A program made the position numbers and the translations under genes. The notes below the pieces were generated by a model. The model ran no database searches and was not told where the DNA came from. It saw only the letters and a list, made by a program, of their open reading frames with translations. 64,000 bases of DNA from assembly GCF_030929555.1 (NCBI RefSeq), contig NZ_JAVFVT010000001.1:1-64000 (forward strand). Direction: 5' to 3'. The stretch comes from Paenibacillus sp. LHD-117. GTDB lineage: Bacteria > Bacillota > Bacilli > Paenibacillales > Paenibacillaceae. Shown piece by piece: positions 34,705 to 43,165 of this stretch; the first letter of the stretch is position 1, and the number at the start of each line of letters is the position of its first letter.

Positions 34705-34951
34705 TCGGGAAACCGGAATACCCCGGAAAATGCCTAGCTTCATCGAACGGAGGGCCATTATAGACGGTTTTTCGAACATAATGATCCGAATTTCCGAATT
34801 TGAATGAATTCTAGTCGATTTTTCGAACAGATTCATCGAATCTAGCCCCAAAGTCCGAATTGTATTCGAATTTTCGACTACAATCGTATCGCCAATAAGT
34901 AGCTCGATTGATGAATGAACTTTAAAAATAATCATGTGCCGGTTGGGCGTT
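34705..34951. repeat. Intergenic stretch with degenerate 51-nt repeat
   Basis: A TAG-A/T-CG-R-TTTTTCGAACA motif begins at 34761 and again at 34812, 51 nt apart, each unit ending CCGAATT...GAATTC or CCGAATTGTATTC. The second copy is echoed in inverted orientation by TTCGAATTTTCGACTA at 34865-34880 (13 of 16 paired). No coding sequence is seen. It lies between GH16 and its terminator. Confidence 0.5.
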
Positions 34952-34998
34952 GGGTTGTCCCTAAGTCATTTACGACTTTTGGGGCAGCCCTATTTTTT
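34952..34998 (+). terminator. Terminator downstream of the secreted GH16
   Basis: GGGTTGTCCC (34952-34961) pairs with GGGGCAGCCC (34981-34990) through G-U pairs, with an inner AAGTC/GACTT stem, then TATTTTTTTATT. I recall this GGG(C/T)TGTCCC-AAGTC hairpin as frequent in Paenibacillaceae. Confidence 0.75.
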
Positions 34999-35066
34999 TA
35001 TTAATGATAGAATTCGGATGTTTTCTAAATTCGGTGGGATATAACTGCCATACGAGGAGGGCTATA

Positions 35067-35084
35067 ATGATTTCTATATTATGA
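35067..35084 (+). other. Five-codon ORF with strong ribosome site ahead of GH130
   Basis: GAGGAGG is followed after 7 nt by ATG and a 5-codon frame (MISIL) ending TGA at 35084, 26 nt before the GH130 start. It may be a leader cistron or a remnant of an older start. Expression is unproven. Confidence 0.3.
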
Positions 35085-35109
35085 ATTGATGAAGCTGGAG
35101 GGGACATCA

Positions 35110-36129
35110 TTGAACATTACTAGACATGCTGAAAACCCGATTGTCGTACCGGGCTTGTACGACTGGAGATTGGCGACGGTATTCAACCCCGCCGTCATTA
35201 AGGATAACGGCAAATTTTATATGATCGAAAGAACGGCCGGCTCCCTTACGCCTTGCAAAAACTACCTGGGTCTGCTCGAGAGCGCCGACGGCGTCCACTT
35301 CACCCACGTCGTGGACGAGCCCGTGGTGACGCCGGACATGCTGGGCTTCCCGTACGGCAGCGTGCAGGATCCGCGCATGGTCAAAATCGAGGATACCTAC
35401 TATATGACGATCGCGCTCCGTCCGTGCGCGATGAATTATTATCCGACCGGCACCGGCATTCCGGAGCGCTCCATTCCGAAGTATCCGGACGGTTGGGGCG
35501 AAGAAGAGGGGCACTGGCTGACAAGATCGATGCTGCTCTCCTCCGCCGACTTGATTCATTGGGAGTATGTATCCACGACGACTCCGCTCGAAATCAACGA
35601 TCGGAATAACATCTTGTTTCCGGAAAAAATAAACGGCAAATACGCGTTGCTCCGCAGGCCGGAGGAGTATATCGGAGAAGAATACGGCACCGAGCAGGCC
35701 GCGATCTGGATTTCGTATTCCGACGATCTGAAGACTTGGGAAGATCCGGTGTTGTTTGCCAAAGCGGAACAAGAATGGGAAATGAAAAAGATCGGCAGCT
35801 CGACGCCTCCGATTCGCACGGAGCAGGGGTGGCTTCTATTCTATCATGGGGTCGATGGGCAAACCGTATATCGGCTTGGCGCGATGCTGCTCGATCTGGA
35901 GGATCCTACGAAAATTTTGGCGCGTACTTCGAATTTCATTATGGAGCCCGAGATGTATTACGAGAAATTCGGCTATCAAATTCCGAATGTCATTTTCCCG
36001 ACGGGCTGCGTACTCGATGAAGGTATGCTGCACATTTATTATGGCGTCACGGATACGGCCATCGCGCTTGCGACGGTACCGCTTGACGAGATGCTTGAAC
36101 ACCTGCTCGAGCCTTCGAATCGAAAATAA
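35110..36129 (+). CDS. GH130 family beta-mannoside phosphorylase or mannosidase
   Basis: About 339 residues, no signal peptide. The five-bladed propeller of GH130 is recognised by NPIVVPG and FNPAVIKDNGKFYMIER, the catalytic Asp in QDPRMVKI (about residue 87), KIGSSTPPI and LLFYHGVDG. GH130 enzymes mostly phosphorolyse beta-mannosides (1,4, 1,2 or 1,3); some are hydrolases, and I cannot assign the subgroup. TTG 35110 follows GGAGGGG by 6 nt; TTG 35086 or ATG 35089 would be longer. Head of the 35-45 kb locus with an importer, YesMN and GH3, implying cytoplasmic cleavage of imported beta-linked disaccharides. Confidence 0.88.
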   Translation: MNITRHAENPIVVPGLYDWRLATVFNPAVIKDNGKFYMIERTAGSLTPCKNYLGLLESADGVHFTHVVDEPVVTPDMLGFPYGSVQDPRMVKIEDTYYMTIALRPCAMNYYPTGTGIPERSIPKYPDGWGEEEGHWLTRSMLLSSADLIHWEYVSTTTPLEINDRNNILFPEKINGKYALLRRPEEYIGEEYGTEQAAIWISYSDDLKTWEDPVLFAKAEQEWEMKKIGSSTPPIRTEQGWLLFYHGVDGQTVYRLGAMLLDLEDPTKILARTSNFIMEPEMYYEKFGYQIPNVIFPTGCVLDEGMLHIYYGVTDTAIALATVPLDEMLEHLLEPSNRK

Positions 36130-36239
36130 CTGGCATAGCGCAGGATAAAATCGAAGAATTATAGGATATTTCCGATCATTCGGATTTTTTATAATAAATG
36201 TATAGATCAATCGGGCGCCCCGTTTACTGATCTTCCTTT

Positions 36240-36254
36240 ATAAAGCGATTACAA
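36240..36254 (-). promoter_or_regulatory. Candidate cre site upstream of the lipoprotein gene
   Basis: On the minus strand TTGTAATCGCTTTAT fits WTGNAANCGNWNNCW at 14 of 15 positions. It lies about 20 nt before the start of the binding-protein gene, 45 nt downstream of a TATAAT (36190-36195), where CcpA could act as a roadblock. Confidence 0.35.
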
Positions 36255-36274
36255 ATATGGAAAGAGGGTTTAAG

Positions 36275-37588
36275 ATGGTCCATTCGAACTTCAAAAAAAG
36301 AACTCTTCTTGTCTCGCTAGCAGGATTAATGGCCGTGTCGACGGCGGCATGCGGCAACTCCGCTGAAAACAACGCAAGCGGCGGCTCTTCGGGCGATACG
36401 GTAACGCTTACGATGATGCATCCTTGGACGACGCCTAACATCGACAACGATGTATACAAGGCACGAATCGAAAAGTTCCAGAGCGAGCATCCGGACATCG
36501 TGATCAAAACCGACGAAGTTCCGTCCGCTCAATATAAAACGAAGCTTCGCACGCTCGCGGCGGCCAATAATCTGGCGGATATCAACGTCGTGTGGCCGGG
36601 AGCGGACCTTGCACCGCTCGTGGACGGAGAATTGCTTCATCCGATCAACGGCCTGATGGATACGTGGAACGATATTTTGCCGGAGAGCGCTCTGCTGCCG
36701 TTTAACGTGGACGGTCAGCAATATGCGATTCCGACGAAGCAGACCTTTGTCGATATCGTTTATTACAACAAAGAGATGCTGGCCAATGTAGGCTACGATG
36801 CATTCCCGACGACTTATGCGGATTTTATCGATTTGGTCAAAAAGCTGAAAGAAGCGGGCATGACTCCGATCTCGCTCGGCAACAAAGAACAATGGCCGTT
36901 GCAGTCCTCGATTCTGTCCATTATCGGAGACCGCTTCACGGGAAGCGATTTCTTGCAGAAGGTGTTGAGCGGCGAAGCGAAGTTCACCGATCCGGAATTC
37001 GTAAGCGCCATCTCCGTTATCGATGAGCTCAGCAAGCTGGATGCCTTCAATACGGATGCGAACAACATGGACTCCGTGCAAAGCCAGGACTATCTGATCC
37101 AAGGCAAAGCAGCGATGCACATCTCCTCCTCGACGGTTGACGCGCGCGTTCGTATCAATAACGAAGAAGGCGATAAGTTCGGAATCGCATTGTTCCCGAG
37201 CGTAGAGGGAGGCAAAGGCGATCCGGCAAAGAGCGCCGGCGTCGTTCAATACGGCATCGCCATCAACAGCAAGCTGGACGAGCGTAAAAAAGCAGCGGCC
37301 GAGGAATTCATGAAATATTTCGTCAGCGAAGAATTGTACAAGGACTTGATTAGCAACGGCGTCGTCGTTCCCGCGAAGGTCGACGTACCGGAGGATGCAA
37401 GCCCGTACCTTAAGGAAATGCTTGAATTGACCGGCAAAGGAACGGCTCCCGTGTTCGACAGCATCATTCCGACTCAGGTCGTCAGCGTCATCCAGAACGG
37501 CTTGCAAGCTTTGACCGTAGGACGCGGAACGCCGCAGGAGGTCGCGCAGGATACGCAAGCGGCCATGGACGAGTACAACAAGAAGTAA
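36275..37588 (+). CDS. Lipoprotein solute-binding protein (importer D)
   Basis: 437 residues. Lipobox STAAC (Cys about 27), short Asn/Ser/Gly tether, then a standard SBP_bac_1 fold of MalE type (VTLTMMHPWTTPNIDNDVY, YAIPTKQTFVDIVYYNKEML, LIQGKAAMHISSS). ATG 36275 has AAAGAGGG upstream; ATG 36257 is an alternative without one. It feeds permeases 37967 and 38855, from which it is separated by a hairpin and a 264-nt structured repeat. Confidence 0.92.
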   Translation: MVHSNFKKRTLLVSLAGLMAVSTAACGNSAENNASGGSSGDTVTLTMMHPWTTPNIDNDVYKARIEKFQSEHPDIVIKTDEVPSAQYKTKLRTLAAANNLADINVVWPGADLAPLVDGELLHPINGLMDTWNDILPESALLPFNVDGQQYAIPTKQTFVDIVYYNKEMLANVGYDAFPTTYADFIDLVKKLKEAGMTPISLGNKEQWPLQSSILSIIGDRFTGSDFLQKVLSGEAKFTDPEFVSAISVIDELSKLDAFNTDANNMDSVQSQDYLIQGKAAMHISSSTVDARVRINNEEGDKFGIALFPSVEGGKGDPAKSAGVVQYGIAINSKLDERKKAAAEEFMKYFVSEELYKDLISNGVVVPAKVDVPEDASPYLKEMLELTGKGTAPVFDSIIPTQVVSVIQNGLQALTVGRGTPQEVAQDTQAAMDEYNKK

Positions 37589-37617
37589 AGCTTCGAAGAT
37601 CATGCTTGCGGCACAGG

Positions 37618-37648
37618 CAGAGAAAACCCGGGTTCCGGGTTTTCTCTG
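37618..37648 (+). terminator. Strong hairpin after the binding-protein gene
   Basis: Perfect 14-bp stem CAGAGAAAACCCGG/CCGGGTTTTCTCTG with a 3-nt loop. No T-run follows, so it may act as an mRNA stabiliser or partial terminator that raises binding-protein output over the permeases. Confidence 0.6.
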
Positions 37649-37678
37649 TATAGGGCCTAGAAGAAAATTAAAATACTT

Positions 37679-37942
37679 GTTCAAAAAGTTCGGTTATCCT
37701 ATGCTTCCGATGCTGCGTTTTTTTCAAAAACGCTGTAGAAGATGGAAGGCAACTAGAAACTGAGTATCGGAGCGTAGCGGAGCTACGTGAGCACATCAAT
37801 GGAAGGTTCGGCAAACTCGGGCCCCGCGAAAGTAATCGGAATTGGCATCGAAGCTTCCCTTCACTTTCGTGGGCATCATGAAATATTCGACGTCGAGTAA
37901 GCCTCTGGAAATACTTCGTAATGGGAAGCGGACTTTTTGAAC
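37679..37942. repeat. 264-nt inverted-repeat-bounded structured element (MITE-like)
   Basis: Ends are GTTCAAAAAGTTCG (37679-37692) and CGGACTTTTTGAAC (37929-37942), 13 of 14 inverted. Inside are several hairpins: GCGTTTTT...AAAAACGC, GTAGCGGAGCTAC, and a long arm GCCCCGCGAAAGT pairing with ACTTTCGTGGGC. No ORF with coding character is present. I recall closely similar intergenic sequences in Paenibacillaceae genomes. It sits inside the importer D operon, just before the permease ribosome site. Confidence 0.7.
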
Positions 37943-37966
37943 TACATCTAAAAAGGAGAATGGTGG

Positions 37967-38839
37967 ATGCATACGCTTAAACGGAGCAGGCTGGCGATCT
38001 TTATCGGATTGTTCCCGGCCCTCCTGATCTATCTAGGGATTGCCATCGTTCCGATCGGAATTTCCTTGTATTATTCGCTCATGGATTGGAACGGAATCGG
38101 CGACATGAAATTCGCCGGTCTCGACAATTACGCGAGAATGTTCCAGAGCGATACGTTCTGGTTATCGGTGAAAAACAATATCTTCATCATGGTAACGGGC
38201 CTGATCGGCCAACTGCCGCTAGGGCTTCTGATGGCCTTGCTGCTCAACAAAGGGCTTAAAGGCTCGGGCTTCTTCCGTACGGTCGGCTTTATGCCGGTCG
38301 TCATCTCTTCGGTTATGGTCTCGCTCATCTGGGGGATGATCTACAACACGGAGTACGGCTTGCTCAACAATTTCCTGGCATTCGTAGGTTTGGAAAGCTG
38401 GCAGCAAAATTGGCTCAGCGATCCCAAATGGTCGATTCTGTCGATCAGCATCGCCTACATTTGGCAAAACGTCGGTTTGTACATGGTCATGTTCTTGGCG
38501 GCGCTCCAAAATATTCCCGACGAGGTCAACGAAGCGGCGGAGCTGGACGACGCGACCGGCCTGAAGCGAACCTGGTTCGTGACGCTTCCGATGATTCGAG
38601 CCACCCTAATGGTGACGATCGTATACAGCATCAGCAATTCGTTCCGGGTGTTCGATCTTATTCAAGTATTGACCGGCGGCGGTCCGGCGCATCAAACCGA
38701 GGTCATGACGATCCATATGTATTCCAGCGCTTTCGTCAATCTGGAGTATGGCTACGGCAGCGCGGTGTCGATTATGATTCTTCTGTTCAGTCTGGTCGTC
38801 ATTACGATTGCCAACCGGCTTGGCAAGGAAAAAGGTTAG
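37967..38839 (+). CDS. CUT1 ABC permease, MalF type (importer D)
   Basis: 290 residues, six predicted helices, EAA loop VNEAAELDDATGLKRTWFVTLP (Asp replaces the usual Gly in the DGA motif). VLTGGGPAHQTEVMTIHMY is the usual MalF-type C-terminal motif. AAGGAG precedes ATG 37967, directly after the 264-nt repeat. Partner of 38855. Confidence 0.92.
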   Translation: MHTLKRSRLAIFIGLFPALLIYLGIAIVPIGISLYYSLMDWNGIGDMKFAGLDNYARMFQSDTFWLSVKNNIFIMVTGLIGQLPLGLLMALLLNKGLKGSGFFRTVGFMPVVISSVMVSLIWGMIYNTEYGLLNNFLAFVGLESWQQNWLSDPKWSILSISIAYIWQNVGLYMVMFLAALQNIPDEVNEAAELDDATGLKRTWFVTLPMIRATLMVTIVYSISNSFRVFDLIQVLTGGGPAHQTEVMTIHMYSSAFVNLEYGYGSAVSIMILLFSLVVITIANRLGKEKG

Positions 38840-38854
38840 GAGGGAGGGGGAAAA

Positions 38855-39685
38855 GTGAAACAGAGATCTCCGGTATTTAAATTATTCGCATACATCTTTC
38901 TGGGTTTGTTCGCCTTGATGAATTTGGTCCCTATCTTCTGGATGATCATTAACTCGTTTAAATCGGAGCAAGAATATGCGGCGGATCCGTTTTCCTTGCC
39001 GACCGGGTTCCACATCTCGAACTACGTGAAGGCATGGGATATCGCCAACATGGATACGTATTTTATCAACAGTTTCCTGATTACGTTTATTTCGCTTATC
39101 GTAACCGTGTTTCTAGGGGCGCTTGCGGCCTTCTTCTTGTCTCGCTTCGAGTTCAAGCTGCGCGGATTGACGTACGGATTGTTCCTGCTCGGCATGCTGG
39201 TTCCGATCCATGCCACATTGATTCCGATCTTTCTCATTATGCAAAAGCTGAGCTTGATCGATACTTATTTCTCGCTCATTCTGCCGTATACGGCATTTCA
39301 CTTGTCGCTTACCGTCTTCATTCTGGAAGGCTTCATGCGCGGTTTTCCGAAAGACATGGAGGAGTCGGGCATCATGGACGGCGCCGGCATTTTCCGTATT
39401 TTTTGGTCGATCATCCTGCCGCTCACGCGTCCGGCCATGGCAACCGTCGTCATCCTGAATTTCATCTATAACTGGAACGAATATCTATTCGCTTTGGTGT
39501 TGATTACGACCAACAGCCTCAAGACGCTGCCGCTCGGTCTGGCCAACTTCGTCGGACTCGAAACCGCGAACTATACCCTCCAGATGGCAGCGTTAACGAT
39601 CGCCTTCATCCCGATCGTCGTCTTCTATCTCCTCCTGCAGAAGCAGCTGGTTACGGGCATGACGGCCGGCGCGGTCAAAGGTTGA
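38855..39685 (+). CDS. CUT1 ABC permease, MalG type (importer D)
   Basis: 276 residues, six predicted helices, coupling loop MEESGIMDGAGIFRIFWSIILP. The GTG start follows GGAGGGAGGGGGAAAA. The C-terminus LVTGMTAGAVKG is typical. Fifteen nt after its partner; the kinase gene follows 79 nt later. Confidence 0.92.
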   Translation: MKQRSPVFKLFAYIFLGLFALMNLVPIFWMIINSFKSEQEYAADPFSLPTGFHISNYVKAWDIANMDTYFINSFLITFISLIVTVFLGALAAFFLSRFEFKLRGLTYGLFLLGMLVPIHATLIPIFLIMQKLSLIDTYFSLILPYTAFHLSLTVFILEGFMRGFPKDMEESGIMDGAGIFRIFWSIILPLTRPAMATVVILNFIYNWNEYLFALVLITTNSLKTLPLGLANFVGLETANYTLQMAALTIAFIPIVVFYLLLQKQLVTGMTAGAVKG

Positions 39686-39764
39686 TTCGCGATTCGACAT
39701 AGAGGTACAATATGACCCACAAGGATAACCGCTAGCATAGGGCCGGCTGCGAAGGAGGAGCATC

Positions 39765-41552
39765 ATGACAATGGGCGGGAGAAGCTGGGGACGGCTGAGT
39801 CTGAGAAAAAAAGCGCTCATCATCTTTCTATTGTTCGTGATCCTGCCCACCGTCGGAGTCGGCGTTATCGTTCAATACAATTATCAACGTGTTTTGCATG
39901 AGCAGTATGTAAGCGCCATCCATCGCAATTTGGACAATGTCGCCAGCCAGCTTTCGGAGCAAACGAAGATGGTGACGGATATGGCCGATTATTTGATCTT
40001 GAGTCCGGATATGCGCCGCTATCTGAGAACGTATCCGCCGCTCGGAGATCAACAGAAAGCGGATCTGAAAAACGATATCGAGAACTTCCTAACCTTCCAG
40101 CTCATGTCCAAAAGCTATATAAGGTCCATCGAGATCGTCGGCAACAATGGCAATTCGATTGGGATGGGGGAACCGTTTACCGGCAACGAAAGCAGATGGG
40201 AGAACAAAGCCAGAGCCATGAAAGGCGGACTGTTCTGGACGCAGGGTTATGCCTTGGATAGCGCCTGGTATGGCAAGGTCAACGTCTTCTCCTTGATACG
40301 CGTGCTCAACTCGTACGTCGATATTACCCAACCGCTCGGCTTGCTCACGATTCGGATTGATCAAGAGAGCGTCGTGTCCGAGCTGGAGAAGGGCATCCTG
40401 AACGATTCTTCCGGCAACGTCTACTTATTGGGGGCGGAGGGAGAGCTTCTGCTGGCTTCGAACGATCAAACGGATCTGGACTTTCAGCCGTACGCCGAAC
40501 AAATCAATGAGCTTGCCCGGAGCGACCGCAGCTTCAGCACGGTCGACGTGGACGGCGAGCCGCATTTGACATTGTACCATCGGATGCCGTTGACGGACTG
40601 GACCATCGTCGCGATGATCCCCGAGTCGCATCTATCGGAGCAATTCCGAAGCGCCGAATGGATGATGACGGCCATATTGGCGGCTATCGTCGCGCTGGCG
40701 TTAACGGCATTCTACGGCTTCAATTACATGATCATCCGGCCTATCTTACGATTAAAAAAGGAGACGGTTCGCGTAGCCGGCGGCGACTTCACCGTCAGAG
40801 TGCCGGTCGAATCCCAAGACGAAATCGCGGACTTGAATCGGAAGTTCAACGCCATGGTCGGTACGATCGAAGAGCTGATCGAACACAAATACAAGCTGGA
40901 GCTGAACGAAAGAGAGTCCGAGCTCAAGCTGCTCCAAAATCAGATCGACCCTCATTTTCTGTACAACACCTTGGATATGATTCGCTGGACGGCAAGATTG
41001 GAGAAGGCGGACAAGTCGAGCCGCCTGATCGAGATGTTGTCCAAGTTTTTCCGAGCTCGGGTAGGGAACAATCATCATCATACGACGCTTGCGAAAGAGA
41101 TGGAGTTTGTACAGGCGTACTTGTATCTTCAACAATATAGACTGGGCGACAAGCTGGCGTACAAGCTTCATCTGGAGCCCGGGCTGGAGGAGACGCCGAC
41201 GCTCAAGGCGTTGATCCAGCCGTTGGTGGAAAATTACTTCAAGCATGGCGTGGACAAGTCCAAGCCCGTTCATATGATCGAAGTGATCGCATATAGCAGC
41301 GAGGACGAAATCCGGGTCGACGTGACGGATAACGGGAAGGGCATGAGTCCGGAACGGCAACTAGAAATGATAGAGGCTTTGCAAGCAACCCGTTCGCTCG
41401 ATCCCATGCTGGGGAGACGAGGCGCGCTGCACAATATTCACGAGCGGGTCACGATATCTTTTGGGCCAAGCTATGGTTTGCAAATCGTGGAATCATCACC
41501 AGAGGGAACCGTGATCCGGCTGCGGCTGCCTCTAACGAATGCGGAAAGCTAA
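39765..41552 (+). CDS. YesM-type sensor histidine kinase (locus D)
   Basis: 595 residues. Membrane helices at about 20-40 and 295-318, extracellular sensor between them, HAMP (about 320-372), phospho-acceptor QIDPHFLYNTLDMIRW (His about 396) and a HATPase domain with LVENYFKHGV and DNGKGMS. The G2 box reads RRGALHNIHERV, lacking the usual G-x-G-L-x-N. ATG 39765 has AAGGAGGAG upstream. Overlaps the frame of the regulator. Confidence 0.9.
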   Translation: MTMGGRSWGRLSLRKKALIIFLLFVILPTVGVGVIVQYNYQRVLHEQYVSAIHRNLDNVASQLSEQTKMVTDMADYLILSPDMRRYLRTYPPLGDQQKADLKNDIENFLTFQLMSKSYIRSIEIVGNNGNSIGMGEPFTGNESRWENKARAMKGGLFWTQGYALDSAWYGKVNVFSLIRVLNSYVDITQPLGLLTIRIDQESVVSELEKGILNDSSGNVYLLGAEGELLLASNDQTDLDFQPYAEQINELARSDRSFSTVDVDGEPHLTLYHRMPLTDWTIVAMIPESHLSEQFRSAEWMMTAILAAIVALALTAFYGFNYMIIRPILRLKKETVRVAGGDFTVRVPVESQDEIADLNRKFNAMVGTIEELIEHKYKLELNERESELKLLQNQIDPHFLYNTLDMIRWTARLEKADKSSRLIEMLSKFFRARVGNNHHHTTLAKEMEFVQAYLYLQQYRLGDKLAYKLHLEPGLEETPTLKALIQPLVENYFKHGVDKSKPVHMIEVIAYSSEDEIRVDVTDNGKGMSPERQLEMIEALQATRSLDPMLGRRGALHNIHERVTISFGPSYGLQIVESSPEGTVIRLRLPLTNAES

Positions 41553-41565
41553 GGCGGTGTACATC

Positions 41566-43161
41566 ATGGGCAATCAGGGTGAAGCGGAGCGTCCGCTTGT
41601 CAAATTGATCATTGTTGACGATGAACCAGTCATATGCAGGGGACTGCGCTTGACGATCGACTGGTCGGAGCTTGGCGTCGAGGTTATCGGCGAGGCGTAT
41701 GACGGCGAGGAGGCGCTCCGATTGATGGAGCGGGAGCAGGCCGATATCGTGCTGACGGATATTCGGATGGACGGGATGGACGGGCTGGAGCTGGCAAGCC
41801 AGCTGAATCAGCGATATCCCGATGTCCGAATCATCATCATCAGCGGCTACGAGGATTTTCATTACGCCCGTCAGGCGATGCGGATCGGCGTTCACGATTA
41901 TTTGCTCAAGCCCGTTGAGATCGACGAGCTTGTCAAAGCCGTTAGCCGAATGGTGGAGGAGATGCGTGTCCGAAGCAGGCAGGACGGGAGTCAAGAGATC
42001 AAGCTGTGGCTGACGAATGTGGCCAGGAATGGAATCGCATATAGCAAAGAAGCGCCGCCGTCGCTGCAGGGCTCCCAATATCGAATCGTTGCGAGCCAAT
42101 TGGATCGGTATCAAGAACGGTACGGCGAGCTGACGCCGGAGCAGCTCGATGAGCTGCGAGAGCAGTGGCTAGACCGCATTCGTCAAGCCGCGGGGCTTCG
42201 GCCCGAGCTTCGCTCGTTCTCGATTTTCGACCACGAGAATTTGCTGATTACGTTGATCGTGGCCGATGGAAAGCTGCAGGCAGCGGAATGGGAAACGATA
42301 TGGAACCAAGCGGCTCGCGCATGCATGCAACCGCCAGCCCTCTACCTGGGGGTATCGCAGCTTTACGAGGATTTGAACGAAACCGCCCTGCGCTGCGCGG
42401 AAGCGGCAAACCTCTTAAATTACCATGTGTTAGAGCAGGCAACGGTGCTCGACTCGCATACGGAGCTGTTGTGGAGCGAAAGAAGACAGCCGGCTGCCCT
42501 CGATTTGGCGCAGTCCGTACAGCTTCTATCTTCAGCCTTGTTCAAACAGAGCCAAAACGATATGCAGGCAGCGGTGGCGAGCTTGTTCGTTTTCTTCAAA
42601 GAGCAGCTCTACTTCCTGCATGAAATCGAGTCCTCATACGAGGAATTGCTTGCGCTGCTGCGGCAGCGACTGCGCAAGAGCGGCATTACGGGACTGGATT
42701 CGGGGATAAGCGGAAGCGCCATCGACCTGAACCTCTTTAATACGTATGAGTCGCTCGAACAGGCGGTCCATCGGAACATGCAAAAGCTCTTCGAGCTGAT
42801 CGAGCAAATCGGCGGCGACCGCTCGTACTGGATCGTCGAGAAGTCCAAACGATATATCGAGGAGCATTACACCGAGGAACTCAAAGCTTCCGAGGTTGCG
42901 GCATGGCTGAAAATTACGCCCAGTTATTTCAGCTATATTTTCAAACAAAGCACCGGCAAGGGTTTCACCGAATTTTTAAACGAACTGAGAATGGAAAGGG
43001 CCAAATGCTTATTGGCCACTACGCATGATAAAGTGTTCGAAATTGCGGCCCAGGTGGGATATAAGGAATATAAATATTTTGTAACCGTCTTCAAGTCGTA
43101 TATGGGGATGACCCCTAAGAAATACAGAAGCTTGCAAGCGGGCAACACGGAACCGGGGTGA
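41566..43161 (+). CDS. YesN-type response regulator with AraC output (locus D)
   Basis: About 531 residues from ATG 41566 (AAGGCGG 8 nt upstream; ATG 41539, overlapping the kinase by 14 nt, is the alternative). Receiver with Asp about 65 (VLTDIRMDGMDG) and LLKPVEIDE; a middle region of unknown fold; C-terminal AraC domain (VAAWLKITPSYFSYIFKQS, IAAQVGYKEYKYFVTVFKS). It probably controls GH130, importer D and GH3. GH3 begins 4 nt downstream. Confidence 0.9.
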   Translation: MGNQGEAERPLVKLIIVDDEPVICRGLRLTIDWSELGVEVIGEAYDGEEALRLMEREQADIVLTDIRMDGMDGLELASQLNQRYPDVRIIIISGYEDFHYARQAMRIGVHDYLLKPVEIDELVKAVSRMVEEMRVRSRQDGSQEIKLWLTNVARNGIAYSKEAPPSLQGSQYRIVASQLDRYQERYGELTPEQLDELREQWLDRIRQAAGLRPELRSFSIFDHENLLITLIVADGKLQAAEWETIWNQAARACMQPPALYLGVSQLYEDLNETALRCAEAANLLNYHVLEQATVLDSHTELLWSERRQPAALDLAQSVQLLSSALFKQSQNDMQAAVASLFVFFKEQLYFLHEIESSYEELLALLRQRLRKSGITGLDSGISGSAIDLNLFNTYESLEQAVHRNMQKLFELIEQIGGDRSYWIVEKSKRYIEEHYTEELKASEVAAWLKITPSYFSYIFKQSTGKGFTEFLNELRMERAKCLLATTHDKVFEIAAQVGYKEYKYFVTVFKSYMGMTPKKYRSLQAGNTEPG

Positions 43162-43165
43162 AGAG

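Noticed and set aside
36167-36195. TCCGA-TCAT-TCGGA followed by TTTTTT as a terminator of GH130
   Set aside because: The 5-bp stem is short and the T-run merges into a TATAAT box; it could be either, so it is not called.
37679-37942. T-box or other known riboswitch in the importer D leader
   Set aside because: I could not find conserved T-box, purine or other riboswitch core motifs; the terminal inverted repeats fit a dispersed repeat better.
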